From the NCBI GenBank assembly GCA_001692895.1, contig KV748224.1:930001-994000 (forward strand): DNA of 64,000 nt, written 5' to 3'. Both the position numbers and the translations under genes were made by a program. The notes under the pieces are model-generated. The model was not told the DNA's origin. It ran no database searches and saw only the letters and a program-made list of their open reading frames with translations. This DNA comes from Cenococcum geophilum 1.58 (Eukaryota > Ascomycota > Dothideomycetes > Gloniales > Gloniaceae). Below are positions 46,800-56,724 of this stretch, piece by piece; the first letter of the stretch is position 1; each line of letters opens with the position of its first letter.

Positions 46800-47220
46800 T
46801 ATAACGGAGCCTTGTAGTAAGAACTACGGTGGACTCGTTAATAGGCTAGGTATATAGGTATTACAAGTAAGTTAACAACGTAATAAGTACTAGTAGAGTG
46901 GTTGCCCAATAGATTAACTCTAATTATATTTTAAGAATTACTACGAGGAAAGAACTATCTAGGTAGGGACTAAGGGTCCTTAAATACACAACCGTACTCC
47001 TAAGAAAGTTGTTGCTCTATCTGCTCTGTCTGCTCTATTCGCTTTATTACAGATCTTATAGATTATATAGATTATATAGATCACATTACGTGACTCTGCT
47101 TACTATTCCTCGTTACATAGTTCCACGGGTTTCATTCTGGACCATGCTTGTATTAACCAACTAGCTTCTTCCGACTTCTCTCCAAGTAGTCGTAACATCG
47201 TACTTAAAGCGTCCGTAACA
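46800..47220 (-). repeat. Element B 5' LTR
   Basis: 421 bp, nearly collinear with 38254-38674; it ends CCGTAACA on the plus strand with the GTATT duplication outside. Confidence 0.85.
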
Positions 47221-47225
47221 GTATT

Positions 47226-48060
47226 GGCGAAAGGGTAAGTATTAGTGGTAGAGTAAGTATAGGAGCTAGTTCTAGTAAGGATGTATTTAGGCTATTTAGA
47301 GTACCTCTACTATATAGAGCTTTATCTATAGTATATAGCGGAGGGGTAGGCGAGTAAGCTTTATCCCACTAATTAAGAATGCGGTACTCCCGTTATATTG
47401 CCCTAATTATCTTTCGCCATTAAGCTATTTTAGGGGTATCTTAGCTATTCTAGCCGCGAGGTAGGAAGGCGTTTTTAGTATCGTTTTTAGGTAGAGTAGT
47501 TTACTAGTATATTATAGGATAAGTCTTAGTAGTAAAACCTAACTCTATAAGAGCTCTCCGCTTATTTAAATTATATTTAAAGATCTAGAAAAGTAAGTAA
47601 AAGTAGAAGTAATATATAGGGAAGACGCGCCTTTAACTAATATAACTGGTATAGCTTTAAAAGCTTCTTTAAAGAGCCGTCTTTAATAAAGCTAAGGCGG
47701 GGCTTATAGATATAGCACTTACTGCACTAAATTATAGTAGGATCTACTATATTTATAATGTATATAGTAGTATTAATAGAGGTATTAATAAAAAGGAAGG
47801 CGCAATACTAGGATATTTTAACGTTTATAATATTTTAATAGTCATTATATAGGTTCTACCATAACTTACTACGTATACTTTTTTATCTAACTAATTAGAA
47901 GCCGGCTTGGCGAGAGTTTAAATTCTAAAACCTAAATATATAGACCACTTATACCTCAGGTTAATAAATAAAAGAAAGAGAAAGGGGAATGTTTATTAAG
48001 TATATGTTAGGCAAGTTCTAAGCTAACTCTTCTAGCTAACTAGAATAATTCTCTAAGGCA
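47226..48060 (-). mobile_element. Helitron, third (5') segment
   Basis: Continues directly from 38248 once element B is removed (GTATT duplication). AT-rich and stop-filled, with short protein-like minus-frame pieces (LMAKDN.GNITGVPHS). The 5' TC terminus could not be identified. Confidence 0.4.
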
Positions 48061-48062
48061 TA

Positions 48063-48481
48063 CCTAGCGCTTTTAACCCCCCTCTATAGGAGGGGGGCCG
48101 CCACCTTAAACGCACTATATACTTAAGCGTATTAAATAGTATATTATTAAATTATTAACTATTCTTTCTAAACTTTAGTGTCTTAATTCCTAAAGCCTTA
48201 TTAGCCTAACTTATTACTAGCACCTAGTCGCTCTATCTTTAACTTTTAGCTATTTAATTAACTTTGGGTATACGATAGCTTCGCGTTATAATTAAATACT
48301 ATAACTTATATAAATATGCAAAAACTAACTCAGTATATACATATTATATTCTAGATATTAGCCTCTTTCTTTATATAGTGGGAAAGCATAGTTATGGTTA
48401 ATAATAATAGAATTACAAGTAATGTAAAGTATTGGTGCGCTTAAGTATATAGTCCTGCGGAGGGGGGTTAAAAGCGCCGGG
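48063..48481. mobile_element. TIR element (419 bp), TA target duplication
   Basis: Inverted ends CCTAGCGCTTTTAACCCCCC (left) and CCCGGCGCTTTTAACCCCCC (right, inverted), flanked by TA at 48061-48062 and 48482-48483. Inner inverted copies of ACTATATACTTAAGCG lie near 48115 and 48440. No coding frame; MITE-like. Confidence 0.7.
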
Positions 48482-48483
48482 TA

Positions 48484-49305
48484 GTCCTTGCGCGTAGCCA
48501 TAACCGTTTAGTAGCGACTAAGCGAGATTGGATGTAGAGCGCTCGTTAAAAGGGGGTAGAAACTGACCGTGCACATTACTATCGCGGTCGCTAAAGGGGG
48601 CAGTATTTTGGTGTTCCAAACCGTAAGCCCAACTAGGAAGGCGGTAGTAGCCGACCGTCATAACCCTATCGCCGTTATAACTCTATTACCTAAAGGGGTC
48701 GTTCGGTTGCACCTCCGTTTCAATATAGAGGCTCCATATTGTAACCGAAATGGAGCTTAAATATGAATATAAGGTGTCGTTCGGTAAATATGACGACTTT
48801 TAAATATGGAGCTCCTCCATATCGGTAAGCGCGGCAAATTTGCAAGCTATACTGTATACAGTAGTTGAAATGAGGTTCTTGGCACCGTTTCAATATGTAG
48901 CCTCGAGCTCCTGTTCCATATTCCATTTCAATATGGAGCTCTCGCATACGCGCAAAGTGACGACTTCTTCCGATATAGTGACTCCACACGCCCTAATTGC
49001 GATACTGCTGTCGCATTTATAAGCCTTATATAATAAACATTTATAATTGTAATAAGCTTGTTTCTAGGGCGTCGCGGGCGTCGCGGGCGTCGCTGTAACT
49101 CTACTACGGCTCCTACGGGAGGTGGGCAAAGATGTAGGAAACGTCGATCGCAGAGAGGGCGTTGGCCGAGGAGGAGGCTCTATTGCTACACTAAAGTAGG
49201 GAGTCGCGATAGAGGCCTGGTGGCAGAGAGAGGCTCATTTGAATTGCTCACCGACGTTAATTACGCATTATGCGAAGTCAAATATGGAGCCTTATTATGG
49301 AGCTG
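48484..49305. other. Less-mutated, GC-balanced island with local inverted repeats
   Basis: CpA/TpG-containing sequence survives here, unlike the flanks. It includes the ~165-bp repeat at 48535-48693, several copies of the AATATGGAGCTC / CAATATGGAG motif in both orientations (48720-48950 and 49280), and GGCGTCGCG tandem units (49066-49094). A plus frame at 49058-49411 (RRGRRGRRC... then YALCEVKYGALLW) is open but lacks an ATG at its start and runs into element C's LTR. Probably a relatively recent or short repeat into which element C inserted. Confidence 0.5.
48535..48693 (+). repeat. ~160-bp repeat, other copy at 12.87-13.03 kb (inverted)
   Basis: It starts TGTAGAGCGCTCGTTAAAAG and ends CGCCGTTATAACTCTATTAC. 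At ACTCTATTACC it shows the target site that is split by the foldback element in the other copy. Confidence 0.7.
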
Positions 49306-49517
49306 TATCACGGCTCGAATAAATGCCTCTGAACCGAAGCTTGAACGAATGCTGTATTACGAAGATACTAAGCTAAAGAGAAGGAAAAAGGGGTCGCTAG
49401 GACCGATGTAAACAAATATGTAGGGTGAGCCGCTAAGGCGCTAGCTTTGGGCGGGCTAATTGCAGGTCGGCAGAATATGGCAGAATTTGGCAGGTAACGT
49501 GCGATAGCGCCGTTATA
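49306..49517 (-). repeat. Element C 3' LTR
   Basis: 212 bp. Differs from the 5' copy mostly by transitions; this copy is the less mutated of the two. It contains GGCAGAATATGGCAGAAT, repeated once more in the element near 49790-49815. Confidence 0.85.
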
Positions 49518-49869
49518 TCACCCCCCTCTTTAAAGAAAGCCTGCCCTTAGGCTTAGTTAGAAATAGGGTAGCACTAGGCTTATAAACGTGGGATTATAAA
49601 ATATAAGATGAGGAGATAAAGGGGATAAAAGTACGTCTAGACTAAGTATAAAGGGCGATTATAGGCTAAGTGGAAGCACTAGGCCAGAAAAAGTAGCCGC
49701 TAAAAGTCTTAGCACGGATCTAACTAATTAGATAACTTTAACCGGCGGTCAAAGTTCCTAGACATCTAATATTTTACGGTACTGGCAGAAAACGGCAGAA
49801 TATGGTAGAATTTGGTAGATAGCTGTATTAGGGCTTTGGGGCGTTTTTATCCCTATATTCTTCTGGTAA

Positions 49870-52800
49870 CTTATCATCTTTATTATACTAGCATTCCATC
49901 CATTTATCTAGGTACTTTAGGGGCCCAGGCGTATTAGGGTATTAGTTATAGAATTTTTTAAGCTTCTAGGGGCAGCCTATAAAGTTCCACGTAGGGTACT
50001 AGGTTAGGTTAGGATTGTAGCCCTTCTATTAGACACGGTATTTTAGCGTTCCCCGTACTATCTTATAGGCCAGTATTTCGTTAACCTCCTATTTGCTATT
50101 ACNGTTTACTTAAACTAGTAGGGGAGGCTCGTTCTTTTGTCTAGGCAATAGGTTATTTATAGCTTTTCGTAACTTATCTGGTAAGAAGATAGGGTAAACC
50201 CTAATTAAATCTGGGAGCTTTATCTTATATAAGTTGCCTATCTTCTTAAGAACCTTATACGGTCCTGCTATCTAGTAGTTTAGCTTACAGCTAGGTCGTT
50301 CGGTCTTCTAATTCCTTATTATAACCTAGACTATATCGCTAGGGGTAAAATCGGGCTCTTAATGGTGTTTATTTGCCTACTATTCTATTAACCTCTAAGC
50401 TTTTTTTAGGTTCTTACAGGCTACCGTCTAGGCCTCCTCCAATTATTTGGCGTACTGTTAGGCCTTAGTATAGGATAGCTTCTCTTATATAGTCTGGGGT
50501 TCTTCTAGCCTTTTCCAGTTAAAGCTTGTATGGGGTAAGCATTTTATTTCTAGCTAAATTAGGGCAAACCCTGTGGAGTTATGGGGTAAGGTTGCTTGCG
50601 CGTAGTCCATTAAGGGTAGTAGTTTAGACTAGTTGTCCTAGAAATAGTTAATAAAGGGCCTAAACCTCTGGTCCAGGTACTGATTTATAATCTCTGTCTG
50701 ACCGTTTGTCTAGGGGTAATAAGCCGTAGAAAGCTTTAGCTTAATGCCTAGAATCCGGGTAAACTTATTCTAGAAGGCTGATATAAACTATGGCCTATAA
50801 TTAGATATAATAGTATCTAGTGGTCCGTAGATTTAGTAGACGTAATGGATATATAGCTAGGCTGCCTTTTTAGCATTAATGTTCTTATAACAGGGAATTA
50901 AAAACGGGCGTTTACTAAAGCGGTTGACTATAACTATAACTATATCGTATCCGTTACGGTCCCTAGGTAGTTTATAGAAGTCTATAAAGATATACTGCTA
51001 AAGGCGCTCTAGTATTAGGAGTGGCTTAAGTAGTCCTAGGGTCTTATCCCGTGGGATTATAGCTCTTTGGCAGTCTTTATAGTTCTATATATATTAATTA
51101 ATATCCGCAACTATTCTTAGCTAGTAGTAGCGGCAGTTAATAATTTTATGGGTCTTGTTCTTGCTAGGGTATGCTATAGAGACTTAGCAATGAGCTTCGC
51201 GGATTAATTTGGTTTATAGATTGTTAACGTTAGGGACTATAAGCCGCTCCTAGTATAGGAGTAATTCTTCCTCCGTCTTAAAATCGGGGTCTCCTTTTGC
51301 GGCTTATTCGCGGAGGGCCCTTAGGGCGTTAGCCGTGCGGTTTATAGTTAGGAGGCGGTTAATTAGCCCTATTGGCTTATTTAAGGATTCCTTTATTAGT
51401 GCTAGCTCGTTTTACTAGGAGTCTAGCTCCTTAAGGATCTATAGGTTAAGCTATTCTAGATAGAGGAGGGCGCGCGTCCGATATTAGGTCTTTAGCTTAT
51501 CCTAGGGTCCTATATCTTATTCTTTTTAGGTTAGGGTATTAGCCTTAGAGTTTTGCTTACTAAAACGATATATAATTGTAAAGAAGAATTAGGAGAGTAT
51601 TTTAGCCTACTAGGCCTATTATTTAGTAAGCTGCTTTATAGTTATAAAGTACTCTAGGGCTTTATAATCTATATATATTTTAATCCGGGAATTCGTACCT
51701 TTAAGCTCTACGCGCTATTAGGAGAGTAATTAAATAATAGCTAGTATTTCTTTGTTATATACTTTATAGTTACACTTAGCTAGGTCTATTATCTTTAAGA
51801 AGAAAGCTATAAGGTACTATTTACCGTCTAGATATAACTGTGATAGGATTCCCGCTATGACCCCATTAGAGGCGTCTATTTTTAGCATTAATTTAAGGTC
51901 CAGGTTATAGTAATAAAGGATTAGGGAAGAGATAAGCCGATCCTTTATCTCTTTAAAGGCTTTTATATAGCTATTATTAAAGATAAAAGGCGTGTCCTTC
52001 CTAGTTAGTCATATAAGAGGTTTTGCCGTAATTCCGTAGTTATAAATAAACTAGTAGTAGAAGTTACAAAAGCTAAGAAAGGACTAGATTCCTTTTACTA
52101 TATAAGGGGGCTTCCAGTTACGGATTGCCTCTACCTTCTTAGGGTTAACCTTAATTCCTTCCGTAGTTACGATAAACCCGAGGTATTTTATACGTTTTAC
52201 CCTAAACTCGCATTTCTTAATATTAACTTATAAGCCCGCGTTTTATAGTCTCTCTAGGACCTTCTTAACATAAACTTAATGCTTAAGTTCGTCGTTTAAG
52301 TATATAAGAATGTCGTCTAGGTATGCCATATAGAATTTATTAAGGTAATTAAAAAGAACGTTATTTATATACCTTTAGTACATAGCCGGTCCGTTTATTA
52401 GTCTAAAAGGAAGAACTTTATATTTATAGGAACCATAATGGGTACGGAATATTATTAAATCTTTAGATGTAGGGTCTATCCTAATTCGGTAGAAAGCTTA
52501 GCAGATATTAAGTTTAGTAAAGATCTTTACCTAGCTTAGACGTATAAGGGTCTTATTAATTAAAGAAATAGGATACCGGTCCTTCTAAGTAATAGCGTTT
52601 AGCTTTTAATAGTTAATATAAAAACGAAGGCCTCTATTAGGCTTTTTTATAAATAGGATAGGGGAAGTAAAAGGGGCTTAACTTAGCTCGATAAACCCTT
52701 TATCTAGGTTATTAATTAAGTACTGCTTTATTACTTTTAACTTATCCATTAATTAATAGTAGAGGGGGCTATAGCCTAGCAAGTTATTGGCTTTTAATTA

Positions 52801-53760
52801 AATCTTATAATTATACGTCTAGTAGGGGGGTAACTTATCTAAGGCCGCCTTTAAGAATGTATCCTTGTAGTTTATATAAATAGTAGGAAGGAGGCGTTCG
52901 ACTAGTTTCTCGTTAGTTTCCTTAGCTAGCCTTTCCTCTCTATTATTAATAATTTGGTTAATCTTATATAGGCTTATTATAAAGACCTTATTATTCTTCT
53001 AGTATATATTAAAGTGGAACGCTATAGCGCTAATTGCGGCAATGTCTATAGTAGGGGGGTTGCCTAATAATAGGGGCGTATATAACTTTAGGGACTTCTA
53101 GGGTACTAGTGTTATTATTACCCCTTTTAGCTCCTATTGTATCTTTTAGAGGTTATCCCTTATATCCTATTAATACGTTCTTTTCTATACCAGTTAGATC
53201 TATATAATTTAGACATTATTTACGTTACTATCTATCCCGCTTTTATACGTAGAGTCCTCTTTAAACGTAGTGCTTTAGGAGAGTATCTTTATTAGTACAA
53301 AGTTCTTTCTAGCTTCGCGGCGGGCGTTTTTTTAGGTAAAGGCTAAGTTACGGGCCCGGACATCCTGCTAGTAGGTAGGGTTAGCCCTTACGGTTAGTGT
53401 CTTACGGTCAATTCAGATCTCCCTAATAAAGGAAGGTAACCTCGGTCTATCCTCTGGCTAGATAAACCGTTTTTATCGTATATTTAACTAGATATTAAAA
53501 TAGGACATCTATTTTCGTCTAAGGATTATATTATAAGACCCTAGGTCTAAGATATAAAAGGGGATACTATATTAGCGTTGTCCGTTAAGAGCGATATACA
53601 ACTTTAAGATGTAGGTAATAGGCCAACCGGCTTAGCCGTTGTAGCCTTTTACCTAGATAGGCTTCTCTAGTTAGATGGCTTCTGCATTTAGAAACTTAGC
53701 AATATTATTTACACAGGTAGTATTTATAAAGGCGAAGCTATTTACTTTAGTGTTAATAAG
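49870..53760 (-). pseudogene. Element C pol relic
   Basis: Minus-strand domains: protease about 53760-53200, RT 52750-52050, RNase H 51900-51530 (KALEYFITIKQL, then RFSKQNSKANTLT), integrase about 51450-50250, and chromodomain 50100-49870 (LKYRV.WKGYNPNLT.YPTWNFIG). The RT catalytic box is still YLDDILIYL (near 52330-52305), encoded CTA GAC GAC. It is broken by stops elsewhere. Confidence 0.8.
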
Positions 53761-53959
53761 GGCAGTTATATTAACTCTATATTTATTTTAAGATACTATA
53801 CATAGAAACGTAAAATGCTTTCCACCTATTAACTAACTAAAATTAATCTCTTTAAGATTAATAGGGTACCCTAGGGGGGAGTCTTTCCCTAGGGTTCCTC
53901 TTTTTCCAACTTATCTAATATTTCTTCTTCCTCTATCTCCTTAATATCGCCTATATCTT

Positions 53960-55080
53960 TTAGCTCCGGGCAGGACGAGGTAAAGTAACTCTACTTATTA
54001 TAGTTAAAGCATATAGCCAAGGCAGGGTTAATCGGAGTATTACGGCGAATATTAGTTAATGGCGTGGTATATAACTAGTCGGGCGAGGCTCGCTAATATA
54101 TAGTTATAACCGCCTTTAGTAAAAGAGTAGTCGTAACTTATCTTCCTACTCTAGCTTCTATAGGTATAGCTAGCGAGTTCCGATTATTATAGAGTTGCTT
54201 CTACTAATTAGGGCGGGCGTTAATCCGCTTTAATTCTAAGTCCAATAATAGGCAATAAGCTGTAAGTCTTTTATAGGTTGGTAGGTTATCTAAGGTTACA
54301 GCAATCTTTTCTTATAGCTAGATTGTTAGCTTATTATATAGGTCTAATTAGTAGTTCTTAAGGGGGACCTAGCCTTCTCCTATAAGGTGTAGGAATTAAG
54401 TTTAGAATTTAGTAAAGGGTTAGTTCGGTTTTATTATTAAGTAATTATAGTTATAACGGGCATCCCGTACTTTGTTCGGGTTAATATAAATAGCCGCTAG
54501 GTGCTATATTATCTCATTAACGGATATAAATTAGATAGGGGAGTTATCCTTAAACTTGGCTTAAAGGTGCTATTAGGCGTCCCCAGTGGTTCGACTAAAG
54601 AGGTAGAGTATTTTGGCCTTTTTAGAAAGGAAATAGTTATAGTTAACGCGGAGCTTTCCTCGTACTTAAATCCTCTAATTCTTAAAGGTAGGGTCTATCC
54701 CATTAGATAGTGGTAGGGGGTTAGGGAGCTTAACGGACTTTAATTACTTTATTATTATATCCGTACTCCCTAGTATATTGCATTTAATGGAGTAAACAGG
54801 TCGGCTAGGGCTTTAAAAAGGGAAAGCTGGGCTATTTTATAGGGCCGCAAGGCTTTCTAGGATCTCTTATAGGGTCTCTTATATATTTTTTACTTTAAGA
54901 CGATTGGCTTTCTAGCTAGCTATAAGGGCACAAATCTGCTCGCATACGTCTACGATATTATTATTGTCTTCAATTTCTAATCCTAATTAGATCTCAGGTT
55001 CCTCTTAGGTAAAGGCAGCTCTCTTAAATAAGCTTGCTTTAGGTACCATTATTAGCTTCTTAAGGTTTGTTGGTATTATA
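53960..55080 (-). pseudogene. Element C gag relic
   Basis: A CCHC knuckle remnant near 54020-53975 reads CFNYNK.SYFTSSCPE, compatible with a C-F-N-C-G-K-x-G-H-F-x-x-x-C parent. Upstream minus frames are stop-filled capsid-like sequence. A plus-strand frame here (54501-54710) is a shadow. Confidence 0.6.
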
Positions 55081-55279
55081 TGCTTTGGTTTTAATTCTAG
55101 GGGTATAGGTCTAGTTCTGTCTAGCTTATAAGGTAGGATATTATCTAGGCCTTCCCAGGCAATATAGAGTGGTTTTGGTGTCTAAGTATAGCGCGTCAAT
55201 ACGTCGTTGCAGATAAAGTTTCTTTGGGGTGGGATATTATTAAGGCCTTCCTAGGCAAGGTAGGGAGAGCTTAGTATAA

Positions 55280-55491
55280 TGTCACGGCTTAAATAAATGC
55301 CTCTAAACCGAAGCTTGAATAAATGCTGTATTATAAAGATACTAAGCTAAAGAGAAGGAAAAAGGGGTTGCTAGGACCGATGTAAATAAATATATAAGGT
55401 GAGCCGCCAAGGCGCTAACTTTGGGCGGGCTAATTGCAGGTCGGCAGAATATGGCAGAATTTGGCAGGTAACGTGCGATAGCGCCGTTATA
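55280..55491 (-). repeat. Element C 5' LTR
   Basis: 212 bp, TGTCACGG...CGTTATA. It has more C-to-T/G-to-A changes than the 3' copy. Confidence 0.85.
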
Positions 55492-55633
55492 GCTGCAATT
55501 GAATAATTGACTTAATTACATATTCAAATGAGCCATAGTAGTAGCCGCCACTAATTACAAAACGGGCGACACTAAAAGGCGTATAGATTGAACAGATATG
55601 AAATAGAGGCGATTTGCAACTAAACAACCCCTA
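55492..55633. other. Continuation of the GC-balanced island beyond element C
   Basis: Resumes GCTGCAATTGAATAATTG after the LTR; same low-RIP composition as 48484-49305. Ends at the hairpin element. Confidence 0.45.
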
Positions 55634-55635
55634 TA

Positions 55636-55992
55636 AGTAACCTAGCCACCTTAAAACCCTACTAAAAATTAGAAAATTTATACATTAATATCTTAACAGC
55701 CACTTAATAATAAATTTTAATAATCTAGGTTTGGGCTTTTATATACACTTTATAGCTTCTATTAAAGTTACATAGTAATTAATTTAGTAGTTATTAAGAT
55801 ATCGCAATTTGGCTTTATTTTGGCCCCCAAATTATAATATTTTAAAAACTACCTAACTAATTACTATGCAACTTTAATAGAAGCTGCAAAGCGTATATAA
55901 AAGTCTAAATCTAAATTTTTAAAATTTATTATTAAGTGGTTGTTAAGATATTAAAGTATGAATTTTCTAATTTTTAAGGTGGCTAGGTTACT
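55636..55992. mobile_element. Hairpin MITE (357 bp), TA target duplication
   Basis: Almost the whole element is an inverted repeat: arms of about 170 nt (55636-55815 and 55833-55992) around a short centre near 55824. The ends read AGTAACCTAGCCACC and its inverse. TA lies at 55634-55635 and 55993-55994. Most mismatches between arms are transitions. An extra copy of GTGGCTAGGTTACTT follows immediately (55996-56010). Confidence 0.75.
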
Positions 55993-56011
55993 TACGTGGC
56001 TAGGTTACTTA

Positions 56012-56601
56012 CTAATTACGTTATATAAGATTATTTTTAATAGGTTAGGTACTAAAATAGTTTAAACCCTATTTTATGGAGATAAAAGCTAATAGGTTAG
56101 TTACTACTAATTTAGAAGCGTGGTATATATTCTTAGGCTAGAATAGATTTACTAGTAAGCTTATATAAATATATAGAGATCTAAAATTAATAGTAATAAT
56201 AAAGGGGAAACTTTTCTGGCTTATATAAAGGGGATTAGTAATAAACTATATAATATAGTTTTAAACACTAGTAGCTTAGACTAAGTAGGACTAAAAGGCG
56301 TTAATAGCTTAGTATTAATAAGGACTAAAGACTAAGGTTTAAGATATAATAATACTTATAGAGGACCCAAGTAATATAAGAGAATTAATTAAGTAGGCTA
56401 TTAAGATTAATAACTAGCTATACTAAAGCGATAAGGAGTATAGAACGTATTAGGGACTAGCGTATATAAAAAAGACACATTAATAGGTATTTAAGCTATA
56501 GTTATAAGGGGATCTTATAGACAGGGGGCTATAAGGACACGATTAGAACAGGATAGATTAGTAAGAAAGACGAATCCTTAAAGAGGTAAGGCCTTTAGGA
56601 T
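56012..56601 (+). pseudogene. Gypsy gag relic, cut by element D
   Basis: Plus frames resemble the gag of element A around 26380-26815 (compare NRLGTKIV.TLFYGDKS here with the corresponding capsid segment, and the shared EDPxNIRELI.xAIKINN block near 56360-56430). It is a different copy, not collinear enough to be a duplication of element A. It stops where the LTR of element D begins. Confidence 0.55.
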
Positions 56602-56717
56602 TGTAGAGACTATATACTATAGGCACGTACCTCTAGTACGTAACCGGCAACCACCTAAGGGGCGTTTAGGAGTTGTCCTAAGGGCAACCCAAAGTATCCG
56701 CAATAATATCCCTTACA
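56602..56717 (-). repeat. Element D 3' LTR (putative, 116 bp)
   Basis: On the minus strand it begins TGTAAGGGATATTATTGC and ends CTCTACA. It contains an inverted motif around TACGTACTAGAGGTACGT. Only one copy is visible, so the left limit is inferred from the TG. Confidence 0.5.
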
Positions 56718-56724
56718 TTACCCC

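Larger units (their letters stand above)
38254..47220 (-). mobile_element. Element B: second copy of the element A family, opposite orientation
   Basis: LTRs at 38254-38674 and 46800-47220 (421 bp each) match those of element A in reverse. The 5-bp duplication GTATT is at 38249-38253 and 47221-47225. A purine tract complement (CTATCTCCCTTCTCTC) sits next to the left (3') LTR. Gag starts near 46765 (MPLKAATTT). A LINE fragment (39665-40667) interrupts the region after integrase. Without it the element is about 7.96 kb. Confidence 0.9.
49306..55491 (-). mobile_element. Element C: Ty3/Gypsy chromovirus with 212-bp LTRs
   Basis: LTRs at 49306-49517 and 55280-55491 begin T(G/A)TCACGG and end GCGCCGTTATA on the plus strand. 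The 4-bp duplication GCTG (or AGCTG with one base of overlap) flanks the element. Next to the left (3') LTR lies the purine tract AAAGAGGGGGG (minus strand, about 49533-49523). The element interrupts the GC-balanced island, which resumes at 55492. Confidence 0.85.

Noticed and set aside
48720-48989. 89-codon minus frame
   Set aside because: It is built from inverted AATATGGAGCTC-type repeats, with no coding signature.
49058-49411. Arg-rich 117-codon plus frame as a gene
   Set aside because: It has no ATG at its start and its last third is element C's LTR, whose other copy at 55.3 kb is not open.
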